Shown: piece after piece, positions 1 to 7,577 of the stretch
Numbering within the stretch: the stretch's first letter is position 1
How the letters are laid out: each line of letters begins with the position of its first letter
NCBI GenBank assembly: GCA_002839245.1
Contig: PGXR01000029.1
Location: forward strand, 1 to 17,442
Length of the DNA stretch: 17,442 nucleotides
Origin: Spirochaetae bacterium HGW-Spirochaetae-7
GTDB taxonomy: Bacteria > Spirochaetota > Spirochaetia > Treponematales > UBA12059
Reading direction: 5' to 3'
Program-made: the position numbers and the translations under genes
The notes under the pieces: model-generated
The model's input: the letters and a program-made list of their open reading frames with translations, nothing else
Databases searched by the model: none
Told to the model about the DNA's origin: nothing

Positions 1-3000
1 AGAACACTACGATGTCGATGGTGCCGCCGTAGCCTTCGACCTTGCCGAAGGCCATTTTCTTGCCCTTCCTGGTGACTATCTCGCGCCACTCCACCAGCTG
101 TCCTACAAGCGTGTACTCCTTGTCCGGGGTCGACCGGTCCAGCCGGCCAAAGTCGACGTCGCAGCAGCGGTTGTATATCTCCTTGAATTCATCGAGCGGG
201 TGCCCGGAGAAGTAGAATCCCAGCAGGGCTTTCTCGGTGCGCAACAGGTCTGCGCGGGGCAACTCGGCGGCCGGCTCGAAACGGAACGGCGGGAACTCCT
301 CCTCTGATGCGGACTCGAACAGGCTCGTTTGCCCGTATGCGCCGGCGTCGGCTTTCTTCTGCGCGTAATCGAAGGACCGTTCGAGGTTCAAGGCAAGTTC
401 GGCCCGGCGGTAGCCCATGGCGTCGAAGCAACCGGCCTGGATGAGCGTCTCGATGACGCGCTTGTTCATCGATTGCACGCCGACCCTCTGGAGGAAATCG
501 AGAAAGTCGACGAATGGCCCGCCCTTCTGGCGTTCCGCAACGATGGCGGCGACGACACCCTCGCCTACTCCCTTGACGCCTATGAGTCCGTAGACGATGC
601 GGCCGTCCGATACCGAGAACGTGGCCTCCGAGCGGTTTACGTCGGGAGCGGCAAGCTCGATGCCCATAGCCCTGGCCTCGGCTATGTACTGCGTGAGCTT
701 GTCGGTGTTGTTTATCTCGTTGGTCAGGTTGGCGGCCATGTACTCGGCCGGGTAATTGGCCTTGAGCCAGGCCGTACGGTACGCGACCACCGAGTACGCG
801 GCCGCGTGGCTCTTGTTGAAGCCGTAGCCGGCGAACTTCTCGAGCAGGTCGAACACCTCGTTCGCGTCACGTTCCGCCATGCCCTGGGTCTTCCTGCAAC
901 CCTCTATGAACAGCACGCGCTGCTTGGCCATCTCCTCGTGCTTCTTCTTGCCCATCGCCCGGCGCAGTATGTCCGCGCCGCCGAGCGTGTAGCCCGCGAG
1001 GATCTGCGTGGCCTGCATGACTTGTTCCTGGTAGACGATGACGCCGTAGGTTTCCTCGAGTATCGGCTTGAGCGACGGATGCGGATACGTTATCGGCTTG
1101 CGGCCGGACTTGCAGTCGACGAACTGGGGGATGTTGTCCATCGGGCCCGGCCGGTACAGGGCGTTGAGCGCTATCAGGTCCTCGATACGGTTAGGCTTGG
1201 CCTGCCTGAGGATGCCCTGCATCCCGTCAGACTCGAACTGGAATACGCTCGTGCTCCTGCCCTCGCCGAGCATCGAAAACGTCTTCTCGTCGGTCTCGGG
1301 GATATCCTCCTCGACCATGTCGACGCCTCGTCGGCGCATGAGCGCAAGGGTGTTCTTGATGAGCGTCAGGGTCTTGAGGCCCAGGAAGTCCATCTTGACG
1401 AGTCCGCACTCCTCGAGGAGCTCCATCGTGAACTGTGTGGCGACGATGCCCGTCTTCGGGTCCTTGAACAGCGGCACGTAGTCGGTCAGCCGCGTCTTGC
1501 CTATGACGATTCCCGCTGCGTGGAAGCTCGTGTGCCGGTTCTTGTTCTCGAGCTTCCTGGCCATCTCGAAGAGTTCCTGGTACCGGGGGTTCTCGGCCAG
1601 GTCCCTCAGCTTCGGCTCCTGCTCGAAGGCCCGCTCGAGGGTCATCTTGGGATCCTCGGGCACGAGCTTGGTGATCATGTTCGATTCGTCGATGGAAATG
1701 TCGAGGGCGCGGGCCACGTCCTTGAGGACAGCCTTGGCCTTGAGAGTGCCGAAGGTGATTATCTGGCCGACGCGGTCGTTGCCGTACTTCTCCGTCACGT
1801 ACTCTATGACGGCTCCGCGGCCTTCATAGCAGAAGTCCACGTCGAAGTCGGGCATCGATACGCGCTCGGGATTGAGGAAGCGTTCGAAGAGGAGGCCGTA
1901 GCGCAGCGGTTCTATGTCGGTGATCCGCAGCGAGTAGGCAACTATGGAACCCGCGCCTGAGCCGCGACCCGGTCCGACCGGTATGTCGCGGTCCTTGGCC
2001 CAGTTGATGAAGTCGGCGACGATGAGGAAATAGCCGACAAAGTCCATCAGGATGATGGTCGCCAGCTCGTAGTCAAGCCTGCGCTTCGTCTCCAGGTCGT
2101 GTGCCGGATAACGCCGCTCGAGCCCCCTGTAGCTGGCCCATACGAAATAGCGGGTTACCGGCGTCGCCATCCTGGCGGCGAGCGCCGACCGGACGCCGGG
2201 CGCCAGCTCTGCCGTCGGGACCTTGCCGTAGCGGGGATTCGGCTTGCAGACGTCTTCGTCCGACATCCCGGCTATGAAAGCCTTGACGCGCCCGACCTCC
2301 GGCTCGGCCTGGCTGTCATCTTCTGCGGTATAGACCGACGGTATCTCGAACTCCGGCAACAGCGGACCCGGCAACCGTATAGACAGCTTTACCATCTCGT
2401 TGACGAGCAGCGTGTTTGAGATGGCTTCGGGGACCTCCTTGAACAGGTCGGACATCTCCTCGGGGCTCTTCAGGTAGAAGTCGGGGCACGGAAATCGCAT
2501 GCGGCTCTGGTCGGAAACCTTGCGGTTGGTACCGACGCAGAGGAGCGCGTCATGGGCGGCAGCATCGTTGCGCTCAAGGTAGTGCACGTCGTTCGTGGCG
2601 ACGAGGCGCACCCCGAGCCGCCTTGCCATCGGCACCAGTTCGCGGTTGACGCGCGCTTCCTCGTCCATGGCGTGGTCCTGGAGCTCGAGAAAGTAGTTCT
2701 CCGCTCCGAACAGCTCGCGGTAACGCCCGGCGACGCGCTCGGCATCGGCGGGGCGGCCTAGCAGTATCAGCTGCGGCACTTCTCCCGCGATGCATGCCGT
2801 CGAACATATGAGCCCCTCGTGGTATTCAGTCAGGAGTTCCCAGTCGATGCGCGGCTTGTAGTAGAAGCCTTCCGTGTACGACCGCGACGAGAGCATCGTC
2901 AGGTTGCGGTATCCAGTCTCGTCGCGGGCCAACAGGATCAGGTGGTAGTACTTATTGCCGCCCTCGGTGCCCGTCTTGTCCCTGCGCGTAGCCCCGGCTA

Positions 3001-3205
3001 CGTAGAATTCGCTGCCGACTATGGGGTTGATGCCGGCCTTCTTGCATTCCTTGTAGAATTTCAGGGCGCCGAACATGTTGCCGTGGTCGGTGATGGCCAG
3101 GCCGGGCATACCGAACTCTAGTGCCTTGCGTATGAGGCTGGAAGCGCTGGCCGCGCCGTCGAGCAGTGAATGGTCGGTATGCACGTGGAGATGGACGAAA
3201 GACAT
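1..3205 (-). CDS. dnaE: DNA polymerase III subunit alpha (DnaE), C-terminus cut by window edge
   Basis: Replicative DNA polymerase catalytic subunit. One open frame of 1068 codons runs from ATG (3205) off the left edge. The N-terminal PHP domain (about 1-270) starts with the HLHVHT motif (H5, H7) and keeps TDHGN (D40, H41), GSEFY (E66), H88, C138 and NDVH (D206, H208). The palm has PGRGSGAGS and PDFDVDF (about 452-458; D453 and D455 in the catalytic pair region), with a third Asp in KMDFLGL (D606). Next come the fingers, a helix-hairpin-helix region and the start of the OB domain (about 1030 onward). Roughly 80-100 C-terminal residues are missing if the length is typical (about 1150). About 45 extra residues lie between PEFEIP and the YRGLERRYP region, compared with familiar DnaE proteins. 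No Shine-Dalgarno precedes the ATG, and a promoter sits directly upstream. Divergent from ogt. Confidence 0.97.
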   Translation of the reverse strand, partial: MSFVHLHVHTDHSLLDGAASASSLIRKALEFGMPGLAITDHGNMFGALKFYKECKKAGINPIVGSEFYVAGATRRDKTGTEGGNKYYHLILLARDETGYRNLTMLSSRSYTEGFYYKPRIDWELLTEYHEGLICSTACIAGEVPQLILLGRPADAERVAGRYRELFGAENYFLELQDHAMDEEARVNRELVPMARRLGVRLVATNDVHYLERNDAAAHDALLCVGTNRKVSDQSRMRFPCPDFYLKSPEEMSDLFKEVPEAISNTLLVNEMVKLSIRLPGPLLPEFEIPSVYTAEDDSQAEPEVGRVKAFIAGMSDEDVCKPNPRYGKVPTAELAPGVRSALAARMATPVTRYFVWASYRGLERRYPAHDLETKRRLDYELATIILMDFVGYFLIVADFINWAKDRDIPVGPGRGSGAGSIVAYSLRITDIEPLRYGLLFERFLNPERVSMPDFDVDFCYEGRGAVIEYVTEKYGNDRVGQIITFGTLKAKAVLKDVARALDISIDESNMITKLVPEDPKMTLERAFEQEPKLRDLAENPRYQELFEMARKLENKNRHTSFHAAGIVIGKTRLTDYVPLFKDPKTGIVATQFTMELLEECGLVKMDFLGLKTLTLIKNTLALMRRRGVDMVEEDIPETDEKTFSMLGEGRSTSVFQFESDGMQGILRQAKPNRIEDLIALNALYRPGPMDNIPQFVDCKSGRKPITYPHPSLKPILEETYGVIVYQEQVMQATQILAGYTLGGADILRRAMGKKKHEEMAKQRVLFIEGCRKTQGMAERDANEVFDLLEKFAGYGFNKSHAAAYSVVAYRTAWLKANYPAEYMAANLTNEINNTDKLTQYIAEARAMGIELAAPDVNRSEATFSVSDGRIVYGLIGVKGVGEGVVAAIVAERQKGGPFVDFLDFLQRVGVQSMNKRVIETLIQAGCFDAMGYRRAELALNLERSFDYAQKKADAGAYGQTSLFESASEEEFPPFRFEPAAELPRADLLRTEKALLGFYFSGHPLDEFKEIYNRCCDVDFGRLDRSTPDKEYTLVGQLVEWREIVTRKGKKMAFGKVEGYGGTIDIVVF

Positions 3206-3211
3206 GGCCGG

Positions 3212-3240
3212 AGTATACCCGCCGCCGGGCCGCCGGTAAA
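3212..3240 (-). promoter_or_regulatory. Sigma70-type promoter of dnaE, predicted leaderless
   Basis: On the minus strand, TTTACC (3240-3235), a 17-nt spacer and TATACT (3217-3212) match the -35/-10 consensus well. The -10 box ends 6 nt before the dnaE ATG, so transcription should begin at or next to the A of the start codon. This fits the absence of a ribosome-binding site. Not experimentally known; the geometry is read from sequence. Confidence 0.55.
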
Positions 3241-3328
3241 GTCGTCGAACTTCCGGAATTTTTCAGGGCGGCATCATTATTCTATGGCGCGGAAAGCTTC
3301 GTGCGTCTATCATCGAGGCATGAATACG

Positions 3329-3895
3329 ATGTCAACTTTCCTGCAGTCCTACAGGGGACTATTCGACCCGACGCCTTCGGACGCCGAATACGTGCGCATG
3401 GCCTGGCTCGAGACCCCGCTCGGGCCGATGCTGGCCGGTACCGACTCCACATCGCTCAGGTTTCTCGAATTCACCGACAGGAGGGCGGTGGACGCCCAGA
3501 TCGCGGCGTTGCGAAGGACGAGCCGTCTCCCGCTGGCTCCCGGCGAGTGCGCCTTGACCGACCTCCTCCGGGCGGAACTGGCTTCGTACTTCGCGGGAAA
3601 GTTGCGTTCGTTCTCGATGCCGGTCTCCGCGCCGGGGACGCCGTTCCAGTCGCGGGTCTGGCAGGCCCTCCGGACGATTACATATGGCTCTACGAAAAGC
3701 TACGGCGAGATCGCCAAGATAATAGGATCCCCCGGTGCATCGCGGGCGGTCGGCGCCGCCAACGGCCTCAACCGAGTGGCCATCGTCATTCCCTGCCACC
3801 GGGTGGTGAACACCGATGGGTCGCCCGGCGGCTACGGAGCCGGCCTGGAACGGAAATTGGCCCTTCTAGCGCTGGAACGAAAAGCCCTCGGGTGA
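3329..3895 (+). CDS. ogt: Methylated-DNA--protein-cysteine S-methyltransferase (O6-alkylguanine repair)
   Basis: Direct-reversal DNA repair protein that moves the alkyl group from O6-alkylguanine to its own cysteine (single-use suicide enzyme). The diagnostic IPCHRVV motif is present (acceptor Cys156 with the start used here), followed by GGYGAGLERKLALL as in the family. Upstream lie FQSRVWQAL and RAVGAANGLN, the DNA-binding helix-turn-helix and Asn-hinge region. At 188 residues it is a single-domain Ogt/Ada-C-sized protein with no Ada N-terminal domain. Two in-frame ATGs are close together (3320 and 3329). A GAGG at 3315-3318 lies 10 nt before 3329 but only 1 nt before 3320, so 3329 is preferred. 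Transcribed divergently from dnaE and converging on the ABC ATPase, whose stop codon is 3 nt away. Confidence 0.93.
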   Translation: MSTFLQSYRGLFDPTPSDAEYVRMAWLETPLGPMLAGTDSTSLRFLEFTDRRAVDAQIAALRRTSRLPLAPGECALTDLLRAELASYFAGKLRSFSMPVSAPGTPFQSRVWQALRTITYGSTKSYGEIAKIIGSPGASRAVGAANGLNRVAIVIPCHRVVNTDGSPGGYGAGLERKLALLALERKALG

Positions 3896-3905
3896 CTTTC
3901 ACCTG
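3889..3905. terminator. Short hairpin spanning two convergent stop codons
   Basis: CGGGTGA, loop CTT, then TCACCTG forms a 7-bp stem with one G-T pair. The TGA stop of ogt (3893-3895) and the complement of the ATPase stop (3899-3901) lie in opposite arms. There is no T-run on either side, so it is at best a weak or Rho-assisted bidirectional terminator. Confidence 0.3.
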
Positions 3906-4612
3906 CCCGTCGGCGTCGGTATCGAGGCGAGGTGGAACGGCGTTCCGTACAGCTCGCCGAGCGCGTCGCAGGTAAGCACCGACTCCATCGGCCCCACGTC
4001 CAGGAGGCGACCGGAACGCATCAGGGCTACCTCGTCAGCGGCAGCCATGGTGAAGGCGAGGTCATGAGTCGAAAGCAGCACCCCGACGCCCGAGTCGGCG
4101 AGGCTGCGTATGGCCGCTCCTATCGTGGCGACGTGCGCTGGGTCAAGCATGTCGCTTGGCTCGTCGAGGAGAATCCAGGCGGCTTCCTGGACCAGTGCGC
4201 GCGCTATCCTGACAAGCTGCAGCTCTCCTCCCGACAGCGCGGTGATGCGTCGCTCCGCCTTTGGGCCCATTCCCACGGCCGCGAGGGCAGCGCTCGCCTT
4301 GTCAATGTCGCATCCCGACGGAAGGGCCAGATACGGCAGGTGCGGCGCCCTCCCGAACGATACGTACTCGATGCAGGTAAAGGCGAAAGCCAGGCGTTCC
4401 GACTGCGGCAGGAAGGCCACGGTACCGGCCCGTTCCACGATGCCCGTCCCTGCTTCTAACCAGCCCGCTCCTATGCCCAGTACCGTCGATTTGCCCGAAC
4501 CGTTGCGGCCAAGGAGCGCGGTCACTCGGCCTGGCTTCACGACCAGGTTGAAGCCCAGCACCGCAGCGTCGGATTCCCCCTTGTATCGATACGAAACGTC
4601 GATGAATCGCAC
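3899..4612 (-). CDS. ABC transporter ATP-binding protein, FecE/BtuD type
   Basis: Cytoplasmic ATPase that powers the adjacent FecCD-type permease. At 237 residues it is complete for the family. Walker A is GRNGSGKST (35-43), the Q-loop is Gln70, the signature is LSGGE (126-130), Walker B is ILLDEP (147-152) and the H-loop is His183 (STHDL). The start is GTG at 4612, because the frame begins in register with the usual N-terminal strand (RFIDVSYRY) and no better start lies upstream. No convincing Shine-Dalgarno remains: the 217-bp inverted-repeat element ends 5 nt upstream of the GTG and separates this gene from the permease it presumably was coupled to. Substrate cannot be read from the ATPase; see the nucleotidyltransferase and binding protein in the same operon. 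Confidence 0.92.
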   Translation of the reverse strand: MRFIDVSYRYKGESDAAVLGFNLVVKPGRVTALLGRNGSGKSTVLGIGAGWLEAGTGIVERAGTVAFLPQSERLAFAFTCIEYVSFGRAPHLPYLALPSGCDIDKASAALAAVGMGPKAERRITALSGGELQLVRIARALVQEAAWILLDEPSDMLDPAHVATIGAAIRSLADSGVGVLLSTHDLAFTMAAADEVALMRSGRLLDVGPMESVLTCDALGELYGTPFHLASIPTPTGR

Positions 4613-4616
4613 GTCG

Positions 4617-4778
4617 CTAGGAGCCTGTCGGACTTAGGATTTTGATCGGACGAAGGTGATCTGCGAGTGAAAAACTGGCAAGGATTGAGGGCCACACTTG
4701 CTGTATGGCCCGATTGACGAGCCTATTTTGCGACGCAGAGCATCGAGTCCGGTCAAAAAGCACTGGTTTGATTTGCAT
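4617..4778 (-). CDS. Putative 53-residue protein encoded inside the miniature element
   Basis: An open frame of 53 codons starts at ATG (4778) and runs through the left terminal repeat, whose bases encode the last residues (SPTGS) and, with the flanking base 4617, the TAG stop. A TAGGAG (4796-4791) lies 12 nt upstream, a little far for an ideal Shine-Dalgarno. The product begins MQIKPVLFDRTRCSA and contains NRAIQQVWPSILASF; I do not recognise it. It fills most of the element and reads in the operon's direction. It may be a remnant of a transposase reading frame, an element-borne peptide, or a chance frame in AT-richer DNA. Confidence 0.3.
   Translation of the reverse strand: MQIKPVLFDRTRCSASQNRLVNRAIQQVWPSILASFSLADHLRPIKILSPTGS
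4618..4638 (+). repeat. Left terminal inverted repeat of the miniature element
   Basis: TAGGAGCCTGTCGG followed by ACTTAGG. The first 14 bases are perfectly complementary to 4821-4834 and the next 7 match at 4 positions. Confidence 0.7.
4689..4711. other. Internal hairpin of the miniature element
   Basis: GGGCCA (4689-4694) and TGGCCC (4706-4711) form a perfect 6-bp stem around an 11-nt loop, near the middle of the element. Small internal stems are common in miniature elements; its role here is unknown. Confidence 0.3.
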
Positions 4779-4813
4779 TTCTCTTATTTTCTCCTAAAAA
4801 TATTTATTGCGTT

Positions 4814-4834
4814 CCCAGGCCCGACAGGCTCCTA
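4814..4834 (-). repeat. Right terminal inverted repeat of the miniature element
   Basis: Read on the minus strand it begins TAGGAGCCTGTCGG, identical to the left end. Its first TAG is also the stop codon of the permease gene. Confidence 0.7.
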
Positions 4835-5848
4835 ACCCCGTTCCACGTTGATGCGGCGCCTGACGAGCAGGAAAAAGAATACCACGGTGCCGATGAGCGA
4901 CGTTGTGATGCCAAGCGGCAGCTCGCCGGGGAAGAGGCCTCGTGAGACGGCATCGCACATGACCACGAATATGGCTCCGAGTATGGCCGAGCCCGGCACC
5001 GTCGACGAACCGTCTCCGCCGAGTACGAGCCTCGACAGGTGGGGGACGATGAGGCCCACCCACGCGACGACCCCGGCCATCGCGGTGACGGCGGCAACTC
5101 CGGCGGCGGCGGTCGTGAGCACCACCGCCCTTTCCAGGCGCGGCCTGGCGCCAAGCGAAGCGGCGGTAGCCTCGTCGAGCGACAGGAGGGCCGTGCGCCA
5201 GCGCAGCGCCACAAGGAGGCTGACCGAGGCCAGAGCTACCGGTGCGGCTACCGTCAGGCTCTTCCACGAAGTGCCCGACAGGCCGCCCATCAGCCAGTAC
5301 GTTATCTCAGGCAGGGTTGAAAGCGGGTCGGCGCCATACTTGATCAGCGCGACCAGCGCCGAAAAGAAGGCCGACACGGCCATTCCGGACAGTAGCAGGC
5401 GAAGGACGGCGCCTCCGAAGCGTATGCGTCCGGCCATCGCCACCGACATGCCCAGGGCCAGCAACGCGAAGCCGAACGCCGAGCCGAACAACGCCATCGA
5501 TCCGCCGCCGACCAGCATCGACAGGGCCGCGCCGAACGATGCGCCCTGCGACACGCCAAGGAAGCCGGCGTCCACCAGGGGATTGGCGAACACGAACTGC
5601 ATTGCTGCGCCTGATGCGCCCAGGGCAGCCCCGAGGAGCAAGGCTCCAATCGTCCTCGGAAGCCTGACCAGCAGGACGACGCGCAACGCCATCGGATCGT
5701 CGAAGAGGATGCGGGGATCGATGAAGCCCGGCGTTGGATAGCGGCCGAAAAGCAGGGCCGCGCATGAAACCGCAAGGAGCAGGAACAGCGCCAGTGCCAG
5801 CGAGACCGGGGCGGTGCGGGCCTGGGCGACCCGCCCCGAAGGAATCAT
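4832..5848 (-). CDS. FecCD-family ABC transporter permease
   Basis: Membrane subunit of a type II ABC importer (iron-siderophore, cobalamin, haem or molybdate class), 338 residues, the usual size. Family marks are RLPRTIGALLLGAALGASG with a following NPL, and GVVAWVGLIVPHLSRLVLG, the segment next to the coupling helix that contacts the ATPase. About ten hydrophobic segments can be seen. Its ATG overlaps the binding-protein stop by 4 bases (ATGA), so the two are probably translationally coupled. Its TAG stop falls within the terminal repeat of the inserted element, but the same TAG would exist in the uninterrupted site, so the protein is probably full length. Specificity is not evident from the permease alone. 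Confidence 0.94.
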   Translation of the reverse strand: MIPSGRVAQARTAPVSLALALFLLLAVSCAALLFGRYPTPGFIDPRILFDDPMALRVVLLVRLPRTIGALLLGAALGASGAAMQFVFANPLVDAGFLGVSQGASFGAALSMLVGGGSMALFGSAFGFALLALGMSVAMAGRIRFGGAVLRLLLSGMAVSAFFSALVALIKYGADPLSTLPEITYWLMGGLSGTSWKSLTVAAPVALASVSLLVALRWRTALLSLDEATAASLGARPRLERAVVLTTAAAGVAAVTAMAGVVAWVGLIVPHLSRLVLGGDGSSTVPGSAILGAIFVVMCDAVSRGLFPGELPLGITTSLIGTVVFFFLLVRRRINVERG

Positions 5849-6900
5849 TTACCTGTCCCGTTAAGGCGTGGCAATATTTTGGAATCGAAGGCGGCTGCGT
5901 CAAGCCCGTAGAACAAGCCGAAGAAACGCCTGGCCTCGGCCTCTACGCTGTAGCCTGGCATGGAACCGGGGTTGATGGCGTCAGCAAGCCAGAGGAGGCC
6001 CATCCCCCATCGGGTATCCGGCTGGTCCCAGGACAGGAAGTCCTGGGCAAAGCCGACTATCTTGCCGGATTTTGCGGCCTTGAGCCCCGAATAGCGGGGA
6101 TCGGCCGCGGTGCGCGACGCGATCACGGAGGCAGGCTCCTTGTACGATACTACGACGAACACGTCCGGGTTCCACGCGGCAACCTGCTCGGGCCCGACCT
6201 TGGCCCAGCCGGATCCGGGGTTGGCTCCTTTCCAGACGGCCTGGCCGCCGGCCATCTCGACGAGGAGGGTCTGGATCCAGGAGTCGGGAGGCACTTCGAA
6301 ACCGTCTCCCACAGCCTGGACCAGCAATACCCGCGGCTTGGCCGCTCCCGGCTTCGCCATCGCGGAGGAAGCGGCGCGCCCGGCCATGGCGACGACGCCG
6401 CGGTAATAATCTATCAGAACCGTCGCCCGTGCCGGGTCCCCGAAGATGCGGCCGACGTTCGCGAGATCCTTGTAGTAATCATCGGGCGTCTCGAGGTCCA
6501 GGTAAGCGGTCTTGACACCGAGCGAGTCGAGGCCGGGGCCGAGGGTCTTCTTCAGGCTGGACTTGAGGATGACCAGGTCGGGCTTGTACGACGCGTAGAC
6601 CTCGACGCCGGCCTGCCTGTCGAACGGGGGCAGCGCCGAGAAGCCGGGGTACACCGTCTCGAGGAACACCCCTAGACCCTGGTCCGTCCCGCCAACCGCG
6701 ACCACGGCCGGCCTCGCGACCGGAAACGAGTAGACGACGTCCGCGACCATTGTGACGGCTTTGCCGCCCAGGACGACGCGGCCTGGAACCTGGGCTCCGG
6801 CGGCGAAGACGGCAGATGCGAGGAGAACGGCCATAAGCAAGATGCTTCTTGTTTTCATGGCCATGATACTATCATGCGTTTTCTGAATGCTCAAGCTCAT
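5845..6900 (-). CDS. Periplasmic substrate-binding protein of a type II (FecB/BtuF/MolA-like) importer
   Basis: Exported binding protein that delivers substrate to the FecCD-type permease. A signal peptide begins at an internal Met: basic MKTRS, hydrophobic ILLMAVLLASAVF, then an AGAQ cleavage region with no lipobox Cys. The mature part has the bilobal pattern of the PF01497 class: an N-lobe ending in KPDLVIL, a connecting helix, and a C-lobe with WNPDVFVV and a late FLSWDQPDTRWGMGLLWLA segment. The outermost ATG (6900) is used because it lies 14 nt after the upstream stop. The Met at 6858 gives a more classical signal peptide and may be the real start; neither has a good Shine-Dalgarno. Its stop overlaps the permease start. 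The ligand is unknown; the adjacent nucleotidyltransferase makes molybdate or tungstate one candidate and a corrinoid or Fe-chelate others. Confidence 0.88.
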   Translation of the reverse strand: MSLSIQKTHDSIMAMKTRSILLMAVLLASAVFAAGAQVPGRVVLGGKAVTMVADVVYSFPVARPAVVAVGGTDQGLGVFLETVYPGFSALPPFDRQAGVEVYASYKPDLVILKSSLKKTLGPGLDSLGVKTAYLDLETPDDYYKDLANVGRIFGDPARATVLIDYYRGVVAMAGRAASSAMAKPGAAKPRVLLVQAVGDGFEVPPDSWIQTLLVEMAGGQAVWKGANPGSGWAKVGPEQVAAWNPDVFVVVSYKEPASVIASRTAADPRYSGLKAAKSGKIVGFAQDFLSWDQPDTRWGMGLLWLADAINPGSMPGYSVEAEARRFFGLFYGLDAAAFDSKILPRLNGTGK

Positions 6901-6914
6901 TCAGTGAGTATCGT

Positions 6915-7571
6915 TCATTTATTGCCTGTTTCGCGCATGGCAGCATCATGCGATGCTGCATAGGCTTCGGGCGTATCCAGGTCGGCGAATATGCCATCGT
7001 CGTCCACTTCGACGCTGTCCCATCCCGAGGCGAGCAGGTATTCGCGCAGGCGCGAGTCTGGTTCGAGAGCGGCAAGACCGCCGAACATCGCCGCGGGTAT
7101 CCAGACCGGGTGTCCGAGCCTCCCGCCAAGTGCGGCGAACACCGCGGTTGGCTTGCCTTCGACCGCCAGCCGAGCCGCTTCAGCCGCGACCGCCTCGAAC
7201 GCTGCCACCGGAATACGCGGCATGTCCGCCAGCGCCACGAAGCAACCTGAAGCGCCGCCCGGTCCGCCTGCTTCGGCGGCTATCGATGAAAGCCCCGCTC
7301 GTATGGAACCGAGCATGCCTCGCTCCCAGTCAGGATTTTCGACGAGCCTGAGCTCGGGCCTGTCCGCAAAGGCGTCGAAGAGTTCGCTGGCGCGGTAGCC
7401 GGCCACGAGCACCGGACACAGACCGGCACGGAGGACTGTTTCCACGACCGCACCACAAACGGTCGTCGCGCCCCAGGGCAGGAGAGGCTTCCAGGCGCCC
7501 ATGCGTGACGATCGGCCCGCGGCAGGAACGATGCAGTATCCAGAAGCCTTGATGATGGCATGATGTGTCAT
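6915..7571 (-). CDS. MobA/MocA-like nucleotidyltransferase (NTP_transf_3)
   Basis: GT-A-fold nucleotidyltransferase of the type that attaches GMP or CMP to molybdopterin or activates other small molecules. Its 218 residues contain the nucleotide-binding signature PAAGRSSRMGAWKPLLPWG (16-34), NPDWERGMLGSIRAGL (79-94), the metal-binding ADMPRI (115-120), GRLGHPVWI (150-158) and the terminal DLDTPEAY (197-204). These resemble the MocA (molybdopterin cytidylyltransferase)/CoxI-associated branch more than classical MobA. It is the first gene of the minus-strand operon and lies 14 nt ahead of the binding protein. Start ATG 7571 is supported by a promoter whose -10 lies 6 nt upstream and by the motif spacing; there is no Shine-Dalgarno. 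The exact substrate is not established. Confidence 0.88.
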   Translation of the reverse strand: MTHHAIIKASGYCIVPAAGRSSRMGAWKPLLPWGATTVCGAVVETVLRAGLCPVLVAGYRASELFDAFADRPELRLVENPDWERGMLGSIRAGLSSIAAEAGGPGGASGCFVALADMPRIPVAAFEAVAAEAARLAVEGKPTAVFAALGGRLGHPVWIPAAMFGGLAALEPDSRLREYLLASGWDSVEVDDDGIFADLDTPEAYAASHDAAMRETGNK

Positions 7572-7577
7572 GAGGAC

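Larger units (their letters stand above)
4618..4834. mobile_element. Miniature inverted-repeat element (MITE-like), about 217 bp
   Basis: Perfect 14-nt terminal inverted repeats, TAGGAGCCTGTCGG (4618-4631) and its complement (4821-4834), extend imperfectly to about 18 of 21 positions. The interior is visibly more AT-rich than the flanking genes. A TA (or TAG) at both ends is consistent with a short target-site duplication. No full transposase is present, only a 53-codon frame on the minus strand. It lies precisely between the permease stop codon and the ATPase start codon, in an operon that is otherwise tightly packed. The ends resemble those of some DDE insertion sequences, but I cannot assign a family. 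Also possible: a decayed insertion sequence. Confidence 0.65.

Noticed and set aside
329..1960. Long plus-strand open frame (543 codons)
   Set aside because: It is the antisense of dnaE. The opposite strand encodes clear polymerase motifs, and this translation has no recognisable domain; long antisense frames are expected at high GC.
4848..5741. Plus-strand open frame (297 codons) opposite the permease
   Set aside because: Shadow of the FecCD-type permease; low-complexity translation with no motif.
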